Shown here: positions 1-11,418 of the stretch, in pieces | How the letters are laid out: each line of letters opens with the position of its first letter | Position numbering within the stretch: the stretch's first letter is position 1 | Source: Bacillus sp. T33-2 | GTDB lineage: Bacteria; Bacillota; Bacilli; Bacillales; Cytobacillaceae | Assembly: GCF_002860205.1 (NCBI RefSeq) | Contig: NZ_PGVB01000029.1 | Location: 1 to 64,000, forward strand | Reading direction: 5' to 3' | Length of the DNA: 64,000 nt | Notes under the pieces: model-generated | The model's database searches: none | The model's input: the letters and a program-made list of their open reading frames with translations, nothing else | What the model was told of the DNA's origin: nothing | Program-made: the position numbers and the translations under genes

Positions 1-109
1 AAGGAATAGCTTCAGCGTACTGATCGAGCCGCTTCTTGAATGATCTTTCTGAGATCAGGACGGAACGAATTCAATGTGTGTTCAAAACTAAATAATATAA
101 TATTAATAT
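1..109. other. Left edge, no gene seen
   Basis: I see no convincing coding sequence or RNA here. A short perfect stem (TGATCT/AGATCA, 41-57) and a TATAAT at 96-101 just before the tRNA are visible. The TATAAT has no good -35 partner, so the tRNA may be the last product of a transcript that begins outside the window. Confidence 0.4.
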
Positions 110-186
110 GTCCCAGTAGCTCAGTAGGATAGAGCAACAGCCTTCTAAGCTGTCGGTCGGGAGTTCGAATCTCTCCTGGGACGCCA
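110..186 (+). tRNA. tRNA-Arg (anticodon TCT)
   Basis: This 77-nt tRNA has a fully paired acceptor stem (GTCCCAG 110-116 with CTGGGAC 176-182), discriminator G183 and an encoded CCA at 184-186. The anticodon stem ACAGC/GCTGT encloses the loop CTTCTAA, which puts the anticodon TCT at 144-146 and reads AGA and AGG. The T-arm carries the usual GTTCGAATC. An intrinsic terminator follows directly. Confidence 0.97.
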
Positions 187-208
187 TTACATTACATAGC
201 GTAATCCA

Positions 209-238
209 AACCCATCTGCACAAGATGGGTTTTTTTGT
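209..238 (+). terminator. Intrinsic terminator after tRNA-Arg
   Basis: A perfect 9-bp stem (AACCCATCT / AGATGGGTT) with a 5-nt loop is followed by a run of T. It separates the tRNA from the ilv-leu promoter region. Confidence 0.9.
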
Positions 239-341
239 GTTTTTTACATATTCAGGTTCCTCATTAAATACGTAAAGTTGTTGTTACGGTTCAAAAAAAA
301 ATAAAAAATTATGTAGGACGTTAAATGTGAATAAATCAACA

Positions 342-356
342 TTGTAAGCGGATACA
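342..356 (+). promoter_or_regulatory. Putative cre site (CcpA) upstream of the ilv-leu promoter
   Basis: TTGTAAGCGGATACA matches every constrained position of the catabolite-responsive element consensus WTGNAANCGNWNNCW. Its centre lies about 90 bp upstream of the predicted start site. In B. subtilis, CcpA activates the ilv-leu operon from a site at a similar upstream distance, so activation rather than repression is the likely role here. The match is seen directly and the function is inferred. Confidence 0.6.
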
Positions 357-402
357 TATTTACCGACTAATTTAAATAATCAAACAATTCCAAAAAAACC
401 TG

Positions 403-431
403 TTGACGCATGTGAAAAATGGGGGTAAGAT
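403..431 (+). promoter_or_regulatory. Sigma-A promoter of the ilv-leu operon
   Basis: TTGACG (403-408) and TAAGAT (426-431) are separated by 17 bp. The predicted start near 438 leaves a leader of about 145 nt before ilvE. I see no terminator or T-box in that leader, which contains the 10-bp palindrome GTGCATGCAC. The rest of 239-583 is A+T-rich and shows no gene. Confidence 0.75.
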
Positions 432-583
432 AGTCCTCAAATAAAAAAAACAAGTTTAACTTAGATTTTTAAACTGACACCAATGGTGCATGCACAATTT
501 TTGCCAAAGCCATTTATAGGGCTCACTTGTACCTGTAATTTTATCGGTTTAAAGCGGCTAATCATTAAAAAGGAGTGTTTTTT

Positions 584-1489
584 GTGCCCGAGCAATGGAT
601 TTATTTAAACGGAGAATTTGTCACCAAAGAAAACGCGAAAATTTCCGTTTATGACCATGGTTTTTTATATGGTGACGGCATATTTGAAGGGATCCGGGTT
701 TACAGCGGGAATATTTTCCGCATGGAAGAACATATGGACCGGCTATACAGGTCTGCTAAATCAATCATGCTTCAAATACCCCACTCAGAGGATGAATTGA
801 CTGAGCTTATTGTCCAGACTGTCGAGAAAAACGGTCTCGAAGATGCATATATCCGTGTAGTGGTTTCCCGCGGGATAGGGGACCTGGGGCTGGATCCGTT
901 CAAATGCCCCAAAGCCAACGTGGTCATCATCGTTGAGCCGCTTTCGATCTTCCCTAAAGAACTTTACGAGACAGGGCTTGAAATCATTACTGTCGCTACA
1001 CGCAGAAACAGGCCGGATGTGCTGAGCCCGAAGGTGAAGTCATTGAACTACCTGAACAATGTACTTGTCCGCATTGAGGCCCATCTCGCGAACGTCAGTG
1101 AAGCGCTGATGCTGAACGACCAGGGATATGTTGCCGAAGGGTCGGCAGATAACATTTTCATTATAAAAGGAGGATGCTTTTACACACCTCCTGGATATAT
1201 AGGCGCTCTTGAAGGAATTACAAGAAGTGCAGTCATGGAAATTGCAAAGGATCTTGGCTATGAAGTGAAGGAAGAACCTTTTACACGCCACGATGTTTAT
1301 ACAGCTGACGAAGTATTTTTAACAGGCACAGCTGCTGAAGTGATTGCTGTCGTAAAAGTGGACGGCAGAACGATAGGTGACGGAATGCCAGGGGTACACA
1401 CGAACAGAATTTTAGAAAAATTCAGGGAACGGGTGGTTTCTGAAGGAATTCAAGTCTACCCGCAAAAGGCGGCTCCGCATGTAAGCTAG
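584..1489 (+). CDS. ilvE: Branched-chain amino acid aminotransferase
   Basis: This class IV PLP aminotransferase of 301 residues interconverts Val, Ile and Leu with their 2-oxo acids, using glutamate or 2-oxoglutarate. The PLP lysine is seen at about residue 152 in KSLNYLNN. The class IV signature follows in the stretch EGSADNIF to GITRSAV. I chose GTG at 584 because AAGGAG (570-575) lies 8 bases ahead of it. The in-frame GTG at 575 overlaps that ribosome site. The gene heads the operon but sits upstream of the Leu T-box, so it should be transcribed even when that leader terminates. A D-amino acid aminotransferase or ADC lyase is less likely given length and context. Confidence 0.92.
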   Translation: MPEQWIYLNGEFVTKENAKISVYDHGFLYGDGIFEGIRVYSGNIFRMEEHMDRLYRSAKSIMLQIPHSEDELTELIVQTVEKNGLEDAYIRVVVSRGIGDLGLDPFKCPKANVVIIVEPLSIFPKELYETGLEIITVATRRNRPDVLSPKVKSLNYLNNVLVRIEAHLANVSEALMLNDQGYVAEGSADNIFIIKGGCFYTPPGYIGALEGITRSAVMEIAKDLGYEVKEEPFTRHDVYTADEVFLTGTAAEVIAVVKVDGRTIGDGMPGVHTNRILEKFRERVVSEGIQVYPQKAAPHVS

Positions 1490-1539
1490 TCTTGAGATGC
1501 TAAAAGGAAGCAAGAGAACCGTCCCCATGCGTTAAATAA

Positions 1540-1845
1540 TCGAAAAGCAAAGATGAGGACAAGTAATTTTGGGTACAGGGATCTACAGAGAGCCGGTGGT
1601 GCTGAAAGCCGGCGATGCCAGCCCGGAATGAACTCACCTCGGAGCGCCGGTTTGAAAGCCAGTCCAGTAAAGCCGGCCGGGTGTTTGGCACCCGTTACCA
1701 AAACGGGCAGTGGGCACACTGTCCAAAAGTGCACGCGAAACATGCGTGAATAAGGGTGGTACCGTGGAATAGGTGAACAAAGCCTTTTCATCCCTTGCCT
1801 TGCGAACAGCAGGCATATGGAGATGAGAAGGCTTTTTATTTTTTC
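1540..1845 (+). ncRNA. T-box leader, leucine specifier (CUC)
   Basis: This T-box riboswitch lies between ilvE and ilvB. Stem I carries AAGTAA (1561-1566) opposite the specifier loop GAA-CTC-ACC, with the codon CUC (Leu) at 1633-1635. The conserved T-box AAGGGTGGTACCGTG (1752-1766) holds UGGU, which pairs with the ACCA end expected for tRNA-Leu. A terminator follows (AGCCTTTTCATC 1781-1792 with GATGAGAAGGCT 1822-1833, then T-rich). Uncharged tRNA-Leu should stabilise the antiterminator and allow ilvBHC-leuABCD to be transcribed. The same specifier is known for the B. subtilis ilv-leu leader. Confidence 0.95.
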
Positions 1846-1871
1846 AAAAAAATGATGGGAGGATCAAACAC

Positions 1872-3587
1872 ATGTTGCAGGAGGCTGCTTACAAGCAAGC
1901 AAAAGCAGATGCCAGGCCTATAAGTGGGGCAGACCTATTACTGGAATCACTGGAGAAGGAACAAGTGGAAGTGATTTTTGGGTATCCGGGGGGTGCGGTG
2001 CTTCCGATCTATGACAAATTATATGATTCAGGGATCCTCCACATCCTTCCAAGGCATGAGCAAGGCGGCATCCATGCTGCTGAAGGCTATGCCAGGATCA
2101 GCGGCAAACCAGGTGTGGTGATAGCAACCTCCGGTCCGGGGGCAACGAATATTGTGACGGGCCTTGCAGATGCCATGATGGATTCACTGCCACTGGTCGT
2201 TTTCACCGGCCAGGTGGCAACAGGGGTGATTGGGACCGATGCTTTTCAGGAAGCCGACATTCTGGGCATTACAACGCCTATTACGAAATACAATTACCAG
2301 GTCCGCAGCATAGAGGATATTCCGAGAATCATCAAGGAGGCTTTCTACATCGCAAGAAGCGGCAGGCCAGGGCCGGTTTTGATAGATTTTCCAAAGGATA
2401 TAGCGGCGGGGGTGGCAGAAGCGCCACCGGAGCCGGAAATCTCGCTTCCTGGCTATCAGCCGACACTGGAACCAAACTACCTGCAAATCAGGAAGCTGAC
2501 AGAGGCTGTAAGCAGGGCGAAGCGGCCGGTCATTCTTGCGGGGGCTGGAGTTTTACACGCGAAAGCATCAGGGCTGTTGAAAGAATATGCAGAACAGCAG
2601 CAGTTGCCTGTTGTCCATACTCTTCTGGGACTTGGCGGTTTCCCGGCCGGCCATCCGCTTTTCGCCGGATTGGGCGGCATGCACGGCTGCTATACCGCAA
2701 ACATGGCATTGTATGAATGTGATTTGCTGATTAACATCGGGGCCAGGTTTGATGACCGCTTGACTGGAAATCTTAATCACTTCGCTCCAAAAGCGACTGT
2801 AGCACATATTGATATCGACCCGGCGGAGATTGGCAAAAATATTCCAACCCAAATTCCGATTGTCGGGGATGCGAAGTTCGCCTTGGAACTCCTTATCAAG
2901 CAGCAAGGGAAACGGCCGCAGCATTCCGAATGGATGGAAACGCTGGACGGGTGGAAAAAAGAATATCCATACTTTTATGATGAGTCATCCAGCCTCAAGC
3001 CGCAGCGGGTGATGGAAATGATCTATGAAAAAACAAACGGCGAAGCAATTGTTGTCACCGATGTGGGCCAGCATCAAATGTGGGCCGCACAATATTACCA
3101 GTTCAGCCAGGCTGACCGCTGGGTAACCTCTGGAGGTTTGGGCACAATGGGATTCGGCCTTCCGGCAAGCATAGGGGCCCAGCTCGCGGATCCGTCGGCA
3201 TGTGTAGTTGCAGTTCTCGGTGACGGTGGTTTCCAAATGTCGACCCAGGAGCTCGCGGTAATCGCAGAAATGAATCTTCCCATCAAAATAGCCATCTTTA
3301 ACAACCAGGCGCTTGGCATGGTTAGGCAATGGCAGGAAATTTTTTACGAGTCGCGCTTCTCGCACAGCAAAATGACTTCACAGCCGTCATTCGTTAAATT
3401 AGCGGATGCTTATGGGATCAAAGGCTTCGAAATTAATACAGAGGAAGAAGCCGAACAAATCCTAAATCAGGTTATGGCCGATAATGAACCAGTCCTGCTT
3501 GATTTCAGGATTGAGCCAGATGAAAATGTATTTCCGATGATCGCCCCGGGAAAAGGGCTCCATGAGATGGTGGGTGTAAAGAAATGA
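1872..3587 (+). CDS. ilvB: Acetolactate synthase, large catalytic subunit
   Basis: This ThDP enzyme joins two pyruvates into 2-acetolactate, or pyruvate and 2-oxobutyrate into 2-aceto-2-hydroxybutyrate. It is the first common step of Val, Leu and Ile synthesis. The three domains of the family are present in 571 residues. The catalytic Glu63 lies in RHEQGG, and the ThDP/Mg motif runs from GDGG at 450 to Asn477-478. The length is normal. ATG 1872 has GGGAGG just upstream. The gene follows the T-box terminator and overlaps ilvH by 4 bases, so the two subunits are probably translationally coupled. Confidence 0.97.
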   Translation: MLQEAAYKQAKADARPISGADLLLESLEKEQVEVIFGYPGGAVLPIYDKLYDSGILHILPRHEQGGIHAAEGYARISGKPGVVIATSGPGATNIVTGLADAMMDSLPLVVFTGQVATGVIGTDAFQEADILGITTPITKYNYQVRSIEDIPRIIKEAFYIARSGRPGPVLIDFPKDIAAGVAEAPPEPEISLPGYQPTLEPNYLQIRKLTEAVSRAKRPVILAGAGVLHAKASGLLKEYAEQQQLPVVHTLLGLGGFPAGHPLFAGLGGMHGCYTANMALYECDLLINIGARFDDRLTGNLNHFAPKATVAHIDIDPAEIGKNIPTQIPIVGDAKFALELLIKQQGKRPQHSEWMETLDGWKKEYPYFYDESSSLKPQRVMEMIYEKTNGEAIVVTDVGQHQMWAAQYYQFSQADRWVTSGGLGTMGFGLPASIGAQLADPSACVVAVLGDGGFQMSTQELAVIAEMNLPIKIAIFNNQALGMVRQWQEIFYESRFSHSKMTSQPSFVKLADAYGIKGFEINTEEEAEQILNQVMADNEPVLLDFRIEPDENVFPMIAPGKGLHEMVGVKK

Positions 3588-4102
3588 AACGAATCATCAC
3601 GTTGACGGTTCTCAACAGGCCGGGTGTTTTAAACCGGATAACCAATTTATTTTCAAAACGGAATTATAATATCGAAAGTATTTCAGTGGGTCCCACCGAA
3701 CAAGAAGGTGTATCCAGGATGACATGTGTTGTCGATGTAGAGAATGACCGTATTGGCGAGCAAATTATAAAACAGCTAAATAAACAGATTGATGTCCTTA
3801 AAGTTGCCGATATCAGCGACCAGTCAATTGTCGCGAGGGAGCTGGCATTGATCAAAGTTCTTGCCCCGGCCAATGCCCGGAATGAACTTTATTCGCTGAT
3901 CGAGCCGTTTCGTGCATCAGTGATTGACGTCAGCAAGGACAGCCTGACCATCCAGATTACAGGTGAAACAGAGAAGGTCGAGGCTTTTATCGAACTGATT
4001 AAGCCTTATGGGATCAAAGAGATGGCGAGGACCGGTACAACTGCATTCCCGCGCGGGACTCAGCGGCCAGGAGGCCAATCCAGGACATATTCCATTGTTT
4101 AA
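3584..4102 (+). CDS. ilvH: Acetolactate synthase, small regulatory subunit
   Basis: This 172-residue subunit activates IlvB and carries the valine feedback site. An N-terminal ACT domain is clear ([18 protein letters not shown], about residues 6-23), followed by the C-terminal ALS-interaction domain. The start ATG 3584 overlaps the ilvB stop in ATGA. It is often named ilvN in other bacteria. I see nothing unusual in it. Confidence 0.95.
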   Translation: MKRIITLTVLNRPGVLNRITNLFSKRNYNIESISVGPTEQEGVSRMTCVVDVENDRIGEQIIKQLNKQIDVLKVADISDQSIVARELALIKVLAPANARNELYSLIEPFRASVIDVSKDSLTIQITGETEKVEAFIELIKPYGIKEMARTGTTAFPRGTQRPGGQSRTYSIV

Positions 4103-4117
4103 ATATTAGATGAATAG

Positions 4118-6680
<2,563 letters not shown>

Positions 6681-6710
6681 AAAAAAACAAATCATATCAG
6701 GAGGGATAAC

Positions 6711-7823
6711 ATGAAAAAGACAATCGCAGTACTGCCTGGTGATGGAATTGGAAAGGAAGTAACAAGGGGAGCTGTCACCATTTTACAGGCTGTCGGTGAA
6801 CGTTTTGGGCATCAATTTCAGTTTGTCTACGCCAGTATTGGCGGAGAAGCGATTAACTCCTGTCGTACCCCTCTTCCTGATGAAACCGTTGAAATATGCA
6901 AACGCAGCGATGCCGTGCTGCTCGGGGCGGTCGGGGGCCCTGAATGGGATGGACTTCCTGGCCACCTGCGTCCTGAAAGAGGGCTGTTGAAAATCAGGAA
7001 AGAACTCGGGCTTTATGCCAACCTCAGGCCGACACGCTATTATGCCAGTCTGTCGGCTTCTTCCCCGCTCCGGCCAGAGGTAATCGAAGGCGTGGATTTG
7101 TTGATGGTCCGTGAGCTGACCGGGGGGCTTTATTTCGGGAAGCCGAGTGAAAGGACAACACAAAACGGGGAAGACGCGGTAGTCGATACTCTTTTTTACC
7201 AGAGGAAAGAAATAGACAGGGTCATCCGGCTTGCTTTTGAACTGGCTAAAAACAGAAACAAAAAAGTGACCTCGGTCGATAAAGCCAACGTTTTGGAATC
7301 AAGCAGGATGTGGAGGGAAACAGCTGAAACAATCGCAAAGGAATATCCGGAAGTCACCCTTGAACATATGCTCGTCGACAATGCGGCAATGCAAATGATA
7401 AAAAACCCGCGCCGGTTTGATGTCATCGTCACTGAAAATATGTTCGGCGACATTTTAAGTGATGAAGCATCTGTTCTGACCGGTTCACTTGGAATGCTTC
7501 CTTCAGCAAGCGTATCGCAAGGCGGCCCGTATTTATACGAACCCATCCACGGCTCCGCTCCGGACATTAAAGGCAAGAACGTCGCCAATCCGATCGCCAT
7601 GATCCTTTCAGCTGCAATGATGCTTAGGAATTCGTTCGGGTTGGAGGAAGAAGCGGCAGCAGTAGAAAATGCAGTCAGCCAGGTGCTTGATGCAGGCTAT
7701 CGGACGAGCGACATTGCCGTGGCAGGGCAACAAACTTTTAGCACTGAAGAAATGATTGAGGAAATAAAGGCAACGATTCTCGACAATGAAGCGATATTGA
7801 ACATCATGAGTGCATACGCTTAA
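6711..7823 (+). CDS. leuB: 3-isopropylmalate dehydrogenase
   Basis: This enzyme oxidises and decarboxylates 3-isopropylmalate with NAD. The 370 residues fit the family. It begins with LPGDGIGKEV and carries the decarboxylating dehydrogenase signature near NMFGDILSDEAS. The NAD-type motif GSAPDIKGKNVANP also favours an NAD-dependent leuB over isocitrate dehydrogenase. AGGAGGG lies just ahead of ATG 6711. The 137-bp gap to leuC shows no terminator. Confidence 0.95.
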   Translation: MKKTIAVLPGDGIGKEVTRGAVTILQAVGERFGHQFQFVYASIGGEAINSCRTPLPDETVEICKRSDAVLLGAVGGPEWDGLPGHLRPERGLLKIRKELGLYANLRPTRYYASLSASSPLRPEVIEGVDLLMVRELTGGLYFGKPSERTTQNGEDAVVDTLFYQRKEIDRVIRLAFELAKNRNKKVTSVDKANVLESSRMWRETAETIAKEYPEVTLEHMLVDNAAMQMIKNPRRFDVIVTENMFGDILSDEASVLTGSLGMLPSASVSQGGPYLYEPIHGSAPDIKGKNVANPIAMILSAAMMLRNSFGLEEEAAAVENAVSQVLDAGYRTSDIAVAGQQTFSTEEMIEEIKATILDNEAILNIMSAYA

Positions 7824-7960
7824 TTTTTTACACAATCTGTTAATCAACCACTTGAAGAGAAATAAAACCCTGGTTTGAACAATGAAAAAATGATGAATCT
7901 TGATGAGAACCGAAAGTATTGTAGCTTCAGCTGTAAATCGGGTCCGTGGAGGGGTGAGCG

Positions 7961-9370
7961 ATGGGGAAATCGATTATTGATAAAATCTGGGAAAAACATG
8001 TCGTACACATGGAGGAAGGAAAACCTGACCTGCTCTATATTGATCTTCATTTAGTCCATGAGGTCACATCACCTCAAGCTTTTTCTGGGCTCCGAATGAA
8101 AAACAGGGCGGTAAGAAAGCCGGACCTGACGTTTGCGACGATGGACCATAATGTGCCGACCGTCAACCGTTTTCGGGTTGACGATCCGGTCGCGAAAAAC
8201 CAAATGGATACGCTGCGGGAAAATTGCCGCGAGTTTGGCATCCCATTAGCCGATATGGATAGCCCCGACCAGGGCATTGTCCATGTAATCGGACCGCAGC
8301 TCGGGTTGACAAAACCGGGGATGACGATTGTTTGCGGAGACAGCCATACCTCCACCCACGGGGCATTTGGTGCTCTCGCTTTCGGCATCGGCACGAGTGA
8401 AGTCGAACATGTGCTTGCGACGCAGACACTTTGGCAAACAAAGCCGAAAACATTGAAACTCCAAATAAACGGCGAGCTTGGACCTGGTGTCAGTGCCAAG
8501 GATGTCATTCTTTATATTTTGTCCAAATATGGAGTGAAATTCGGCACTGGGCATGTAATCGAATATTGCGGTGATGTGATCCGGAATATGTCGATGGAGG
8601 AAAGGATGACAGTTTGCAATATGTCGATAGAGGGAGGGGCAAAAGCCGGCCTCGTTGCACCGGACGAAAAAACTTTCATCTATTTAAAGGGAAGGAAATA
8701 TGCGCCATCCGATGAGCAGCTCCTCTCATTAATAGAAGAATGGAAGGGACTGGACTCAGATCCGGATGCCAGTTACGATAAAATTCTCACCATCGATGGC
8801 AGTGAAATCGCCCCGATGGTCAGCTGGGGCACAAACCCCTCGATGACTGCACCAGTAACAGGACGCGTACCATTTTTGCAGGAATGCCGAAATGAGATTG
8901 AGAGGAAGGCTGTTGATAGGGCGCTTGCCTATATGGGGCTGTCTGAAGGCCAAAGAATCGAAGATATTAAAATCCAAAAGGTTTTCATTGGCTCCTGCAC
9001 CAACTCCCGGCTGGAAGATTTACGGGCTGCTGCGGAAGTATTGCGGGGCCAAAAGGTGCATAAGGATGTTACGGCCATTGTTGTGCCGGGTTCCGCGCAT
9101 GTTAAGCTGCTTGCCGAAGCAGAAGGATTGGATGCCATCTTCAAGGAGGCTGGGTTCGAATGGCGGGAATCAGGCTGCAGCATGTGCCTCAGCATGAATG
9201 CTGACTTTGTCCCTGCCGGGGAGCATTGTGCTTCGACGTCAAACCGGAATTTTGAAGGGCGGCAGGGAGCCGGGGCAAGAACCCATCTGGTCAGCCCGGC
9301 GATGGCAGCCGCTGCGGCCGTGCATGGACGGTTTGCTGATATCCGAAACATGTCCGCAGTCAAAGTTTAA
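7961..9370 (+). CDS. leuC: 3-isopropylmalate dehydratase, large subunit
   Basis: The LeuCD enzyme interconverts 2- and 3-isopropylmalate by dehydration and rehydration on a 4Fe-4S cluster. The three cluster cysteines are visible: one in IGSCTNSR and two in SGCSMC (about 406 and 409). The 469 residues are normal for the bacterial aconitase-like large subunit. ATG 7961 follows GGAGGGGTGAG. leuD starts 14 bases after the stop, as expected for an obligate heterodimer. Confidence 0.96.
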   Translation: MGKSIIDKIWEKHVVHMEEGKPDLLYIDLHLVHEVTSPQAFSGLRMKNRAVRKPDLTFATMDHNVPTVNRFRVDDPVAKNQMDTLRENCREFGIPLADMDSPDQGIVHVIGPQLGLTKPGMTIVCGDSHTSTHGAFGALAFGIGTSEVEHVLATQTLWQTKPKTLKLQINGELGPGVSAKDVILYILSKYGVKFGTGHVIEYCGDVIRNMSMEERMTVCNMSIEGGAKAGLVAPDEKTFIYLKGRKYAPSDEQLLSLIEEWKGLDSDPDASYDKILTIDGSEIAPMVSWGTNPSMTAPVTGRVPFLQECRNEIERKAVDRALAYMGLSEGQRIEDIKIQKVFIGSCTNSRLEDLRAAAEVLRGQKVHKDVTAIVVPGSAHVKLLAEAEGLDAIFKEAGFEWRESGCSMCLSMNADFVPAGEHCASTSNRNFEGRQGAGARTHLVSPAMAAAAAVHGRFADIRNMSAVKV

Positions 9371-9384
9371 GGGAGGGAAAAAAC

Positions 9385-9969
9385 ATGTCGGGTATTAATG
9401 TCTATCAAGGGAAGGCTGCCGGACTGGACAGGGCAAATGTTGATACAGACCAGATCATCCCGAAACAATTTTTAAAAAGAATTGAAAAGACGGGCTTCGG
9501 GGAGTTTCTGTTTTACGACTGGCGCTATATTTCTGACGGAGTATTAAATCCTGATTTCGAACTGAACAGGCCTGGAAACCAGGGGGCAACGATTTTAATA
9601 GCCAACGAGAATTTCGGCTGCGGCTCATCCAGGGAGCATGCGCCATGGGCCCTGTTGGATTATGGTTTTAAAGTGATCATTGCGCCGTCTTTTGCTGATA
9701 TTTTCTATCAAAATTGCCTGAAGAACGGCATCCTTCCAGTTGTGCTTGCAGATGAGGAAACAGGCCGCTTATTGGAACTGTCGCGCAACAACCCCGTCGA
9801 TTTGACAGTTTCGCTCAGGGATCAGGTTGTCGAGGGCCCAGAAGGATTCCGGGCGAAATTCGACATCCACCCGTATTGGAAAACAATGCTGATGAATGGG
9901 TTGGACGAAATCGGGCTAACCTTGCAACTGGAAGATAAAATCAGTGCGTATGAAACAGCGAGGGGTTAA
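9385..9969 (+). CDS. leuD: 3-isopropylmalate dehydratase, small subunit
   Basis: This swivel-domain partner of LeuC has 194 residues. It shows the substrate-recognition segment NFGCGSSREHAPWAL and the start motif DRANVDTDQIIPKQFL. It is the last gene of the operon. Two terminators lie downstream, at 10077-10108 and 10152-10186. ATG 9385 is preceded by AGGGAGGG. Confidence 0.96.
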   Translation: MSGINVYQGKAAGLDRANVDTDQIIPKQFLKRIEKTGFGEFLFYDWRYISDGVLNPDFELNRPGNQGATILIANENFGCGSSREHAPWALLDYGFKVIIAPSFADIFYQNCLKNGILPVVLADEETGRLLELSRNNPVDLTVSLRDQVVEGPEGFRAKFDIHPYWKTMLMNGLDEIGLTLQLEDKISAYETARG

Positions 9970-10018
9970 ATATTAGGACATAATTCTCGTTTTTTACATT
10001 ATAATACAGCTACATGGA

Positions 10019-10063
10019 TTATACTTACCGGGAATAAAAATGTACTTACCAGGAAAATGAAAT
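10019..10063 (+). repeat. Two degenerate 21-bp repeat units
   Basis: TTACCGGG (10025-10032) and TTACCAGG (10046-10053) are exactly 21 bp apart inside similar A+T-rich flanks. Read on the other strand, the units (CCYGGTAA cores) resemble the four-unit array at 26565-26648. They lie downstream of leuD and before its terminators. Confidence 0.6.
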
Positions 10064-10076
10064 TGGTTTAAAAAAG

Positions 10077-10108
10077 GCAGAGAATTTTCCTTCTGGTGAA
10101 TTCTCTGC
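10077..10108. terminator. Hairpin after leuD
   Basis: GCAGAGAATT and AATTCTCTGC form a perfect 10-bp stem, followed by a short T-rich stretch (ACTTTTAC). The opposite strand would also end in a T-rich run, so it could work in both directions. Confidence 0.7.
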
Positions 10109-10151
10109 ACTTTTACATGGATGAACAGCTCAAACCGTGTTCATTTGCACA

Positions 10152-10186
10152 AGATTCACAGTCCTCCTGTGAATCTTTTTGTTTTT
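10152..10186 (+). terminator. Intrinsic terminator of the ilv-leu operon
   Basis: AGATTCACAG (10152-10161) and CTGTGAATCT (10167-10176) form a perfect 10-bp stem with a TCCTC loop. TTTTGTTTTTT follows. Confidence 0.9.
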
Positions 10187-10240
10187 TGATGCATTCATGC
10201 TAAACTAACTTCAACTAATTGATTAAGGCAGGTTTAAGGC

Positions 10241-11263
10241 ATGACGAAACGGGATTCACATAAGGATAATATCATTCTATTTCCCGGCCTTGACAGGCGT
10301 TTGATGGAAAAAGGACTTGAGCATCTTCAGCAAAAAAAATACCGGGATGCCACCCATTTCTTTGAACAGGCGCTTAAGCTGGATCCGGTAAATGGTGATA
10401 TTTACATCGGCCTGGTCCTGGCAAATTTCGAGTCCGGGCATTTGAAGGAAGCTAAGGAGCTTGCTGCAGAAATGCTCCGTAAAGGAATCGGCGATTATAT
10501 CGAGATCATTGATTTGTATATCATGATACTTGTCCAGTTAAATGAATACGATGAAATCGTGTCCACGATAGAGGCATTGCTGGAGGAACGGGAAATTCCT
10601 AAAGAAAAACTCGAGCATTTTTCAAGAATGCTGCATTTCAGCAGGAGGATGGCTCAGGGTAAAGGGAATGAAGCTACACAGGAATCGCTGGAAAGTGAAT
10701 ATGAGGATGAAAGACTGAGCCTATTTACATATCAGGACCCTAAAGACCAGGTGCTCCTTGCTGCCAGGCTCTCCAAGGAAAACATCCGTCCGTACCTGGA
10801 AGAAATTAAGAGTTATCTCGCATCAGATGAAGGCCATCCCTTCCAGAAAACAATGCTCCTCAATATTTTAAGAGAGCAGGAATACGACCGGGAAATTGAC
10901 ATTACCAAGTTTGCAAGAAGGAAAACAGTCATCCCTTCCAATCTTCCTGAACTGCAGGATATGGAAGGGATGCAGCCGACGGTCGCCATTTTGCGGGACG
11001 AGCTTGAAAACAGAGACCCTGTCCTGTTCGAAAATATAAAGAGCCTGATAGAAAGGCATAACTTCCTGCTGTATCCTTTTGAACCCGAGCCGCTAGGCCC
11101 TGCTGTCTGGGCAGCTGCCTATTACCATACTGCGAGAGAGTACTACGGTTCGGAAGAAAGCGTGGAAGAAGCCGCAGGCATATATGGTGTTTCTGCCAGT
11201 GATGCCGAACAGGCCGTCCTTTTTATTAAATCAATAGAAGAAATTTCTTATCCGGGAATATAG
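10241..11263 (+). CDS. ysoA: TPR-repeat protein, YsoA-like
   Basis: This is a soluble 340-residue protein with no signal or membrane segment. Residues about 18-100 read as tetratricopeptide repeats (YRDATHFFEQALKLDP, then a second unit at GDIYIGLVLANFESGHLKEA), so it is probably a protein-interaction scaffold. Position between leuD and tig is that of B. subtilis ysoA, whose function is not established. The C-terminal part, with PFEPEPLGPAVWAAAYYHTA, is not recognised beyond the family. The start ATG 10241 has a weak GGCAGG upstream. It is separated from leuD by terminators and is probably monocistronic. Confidence 0.8.
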   Translation: MTKRDSHKDNIILFPGLDRRLMEKGLEHLQQKKYRDATHFFEQALKLDPVNGDIYIGLVLANFESGHLKEAKELAAEMLRKGIGDYIEIIDLYIMILVQLNEYDEIVSTIEALLEEREIPKEKLEHFSRMLHFSRRMAQGKGNEATQESLESEYEDERLSLFTYQDPKDQVLLAARLSKENIRPYLEEIKSYLASDEGHPFQKTMLLNILREQEYDREIDITKFARRKTVIPSNLPELQDMEGMQPTVAILRDELENRDPVLFENIKSLIERHNFLLYPFEPEPLGPAVWAAAYYHTAREYYGSEESVEEAAGIYGVSASDAEQAVLFIKSIEEISYPGI

Positions 11264-11271
11264 CTTCGCTG

Positions 11272-11299
11272 TTGAAAGGTTTTAAAGCTGTGTTATAAT
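11272..11299 (+). promoter_or_regulatory. Sigma-A promoter of tig
   Basis: TTGAAA (11272-11277) and TATAAT (11294-11299) are 16 bp apart. The predicted leader before tig is about 110 nt and A+T-rich. Confidence 0.75.
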
Positions 11300-11418
11300 G
11301 TAGTGGTTGCATTGTGTAAAAATATATATTTTACATTAAAAAATGGATGTTACTTGTGTGAAAAGAAGTATTCATCGACCAATCAATGAAATGATAATAG
11401 ATTGTTGGAGGGAAATGT

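Noticed and set aside
1-109. Possible 3' tail of an rRNA operon before tRNA-Arg
   Set aside because: The bases suggest rRNA-flanking sequence only vaguely, and I cannot identify a 23S or 5S end.
1486-1816. Reverse-strand open frames over the ilvB leader
   Set aside because: They lie on the complement of the T-box RNA, whose conserved elements explain the sequence.
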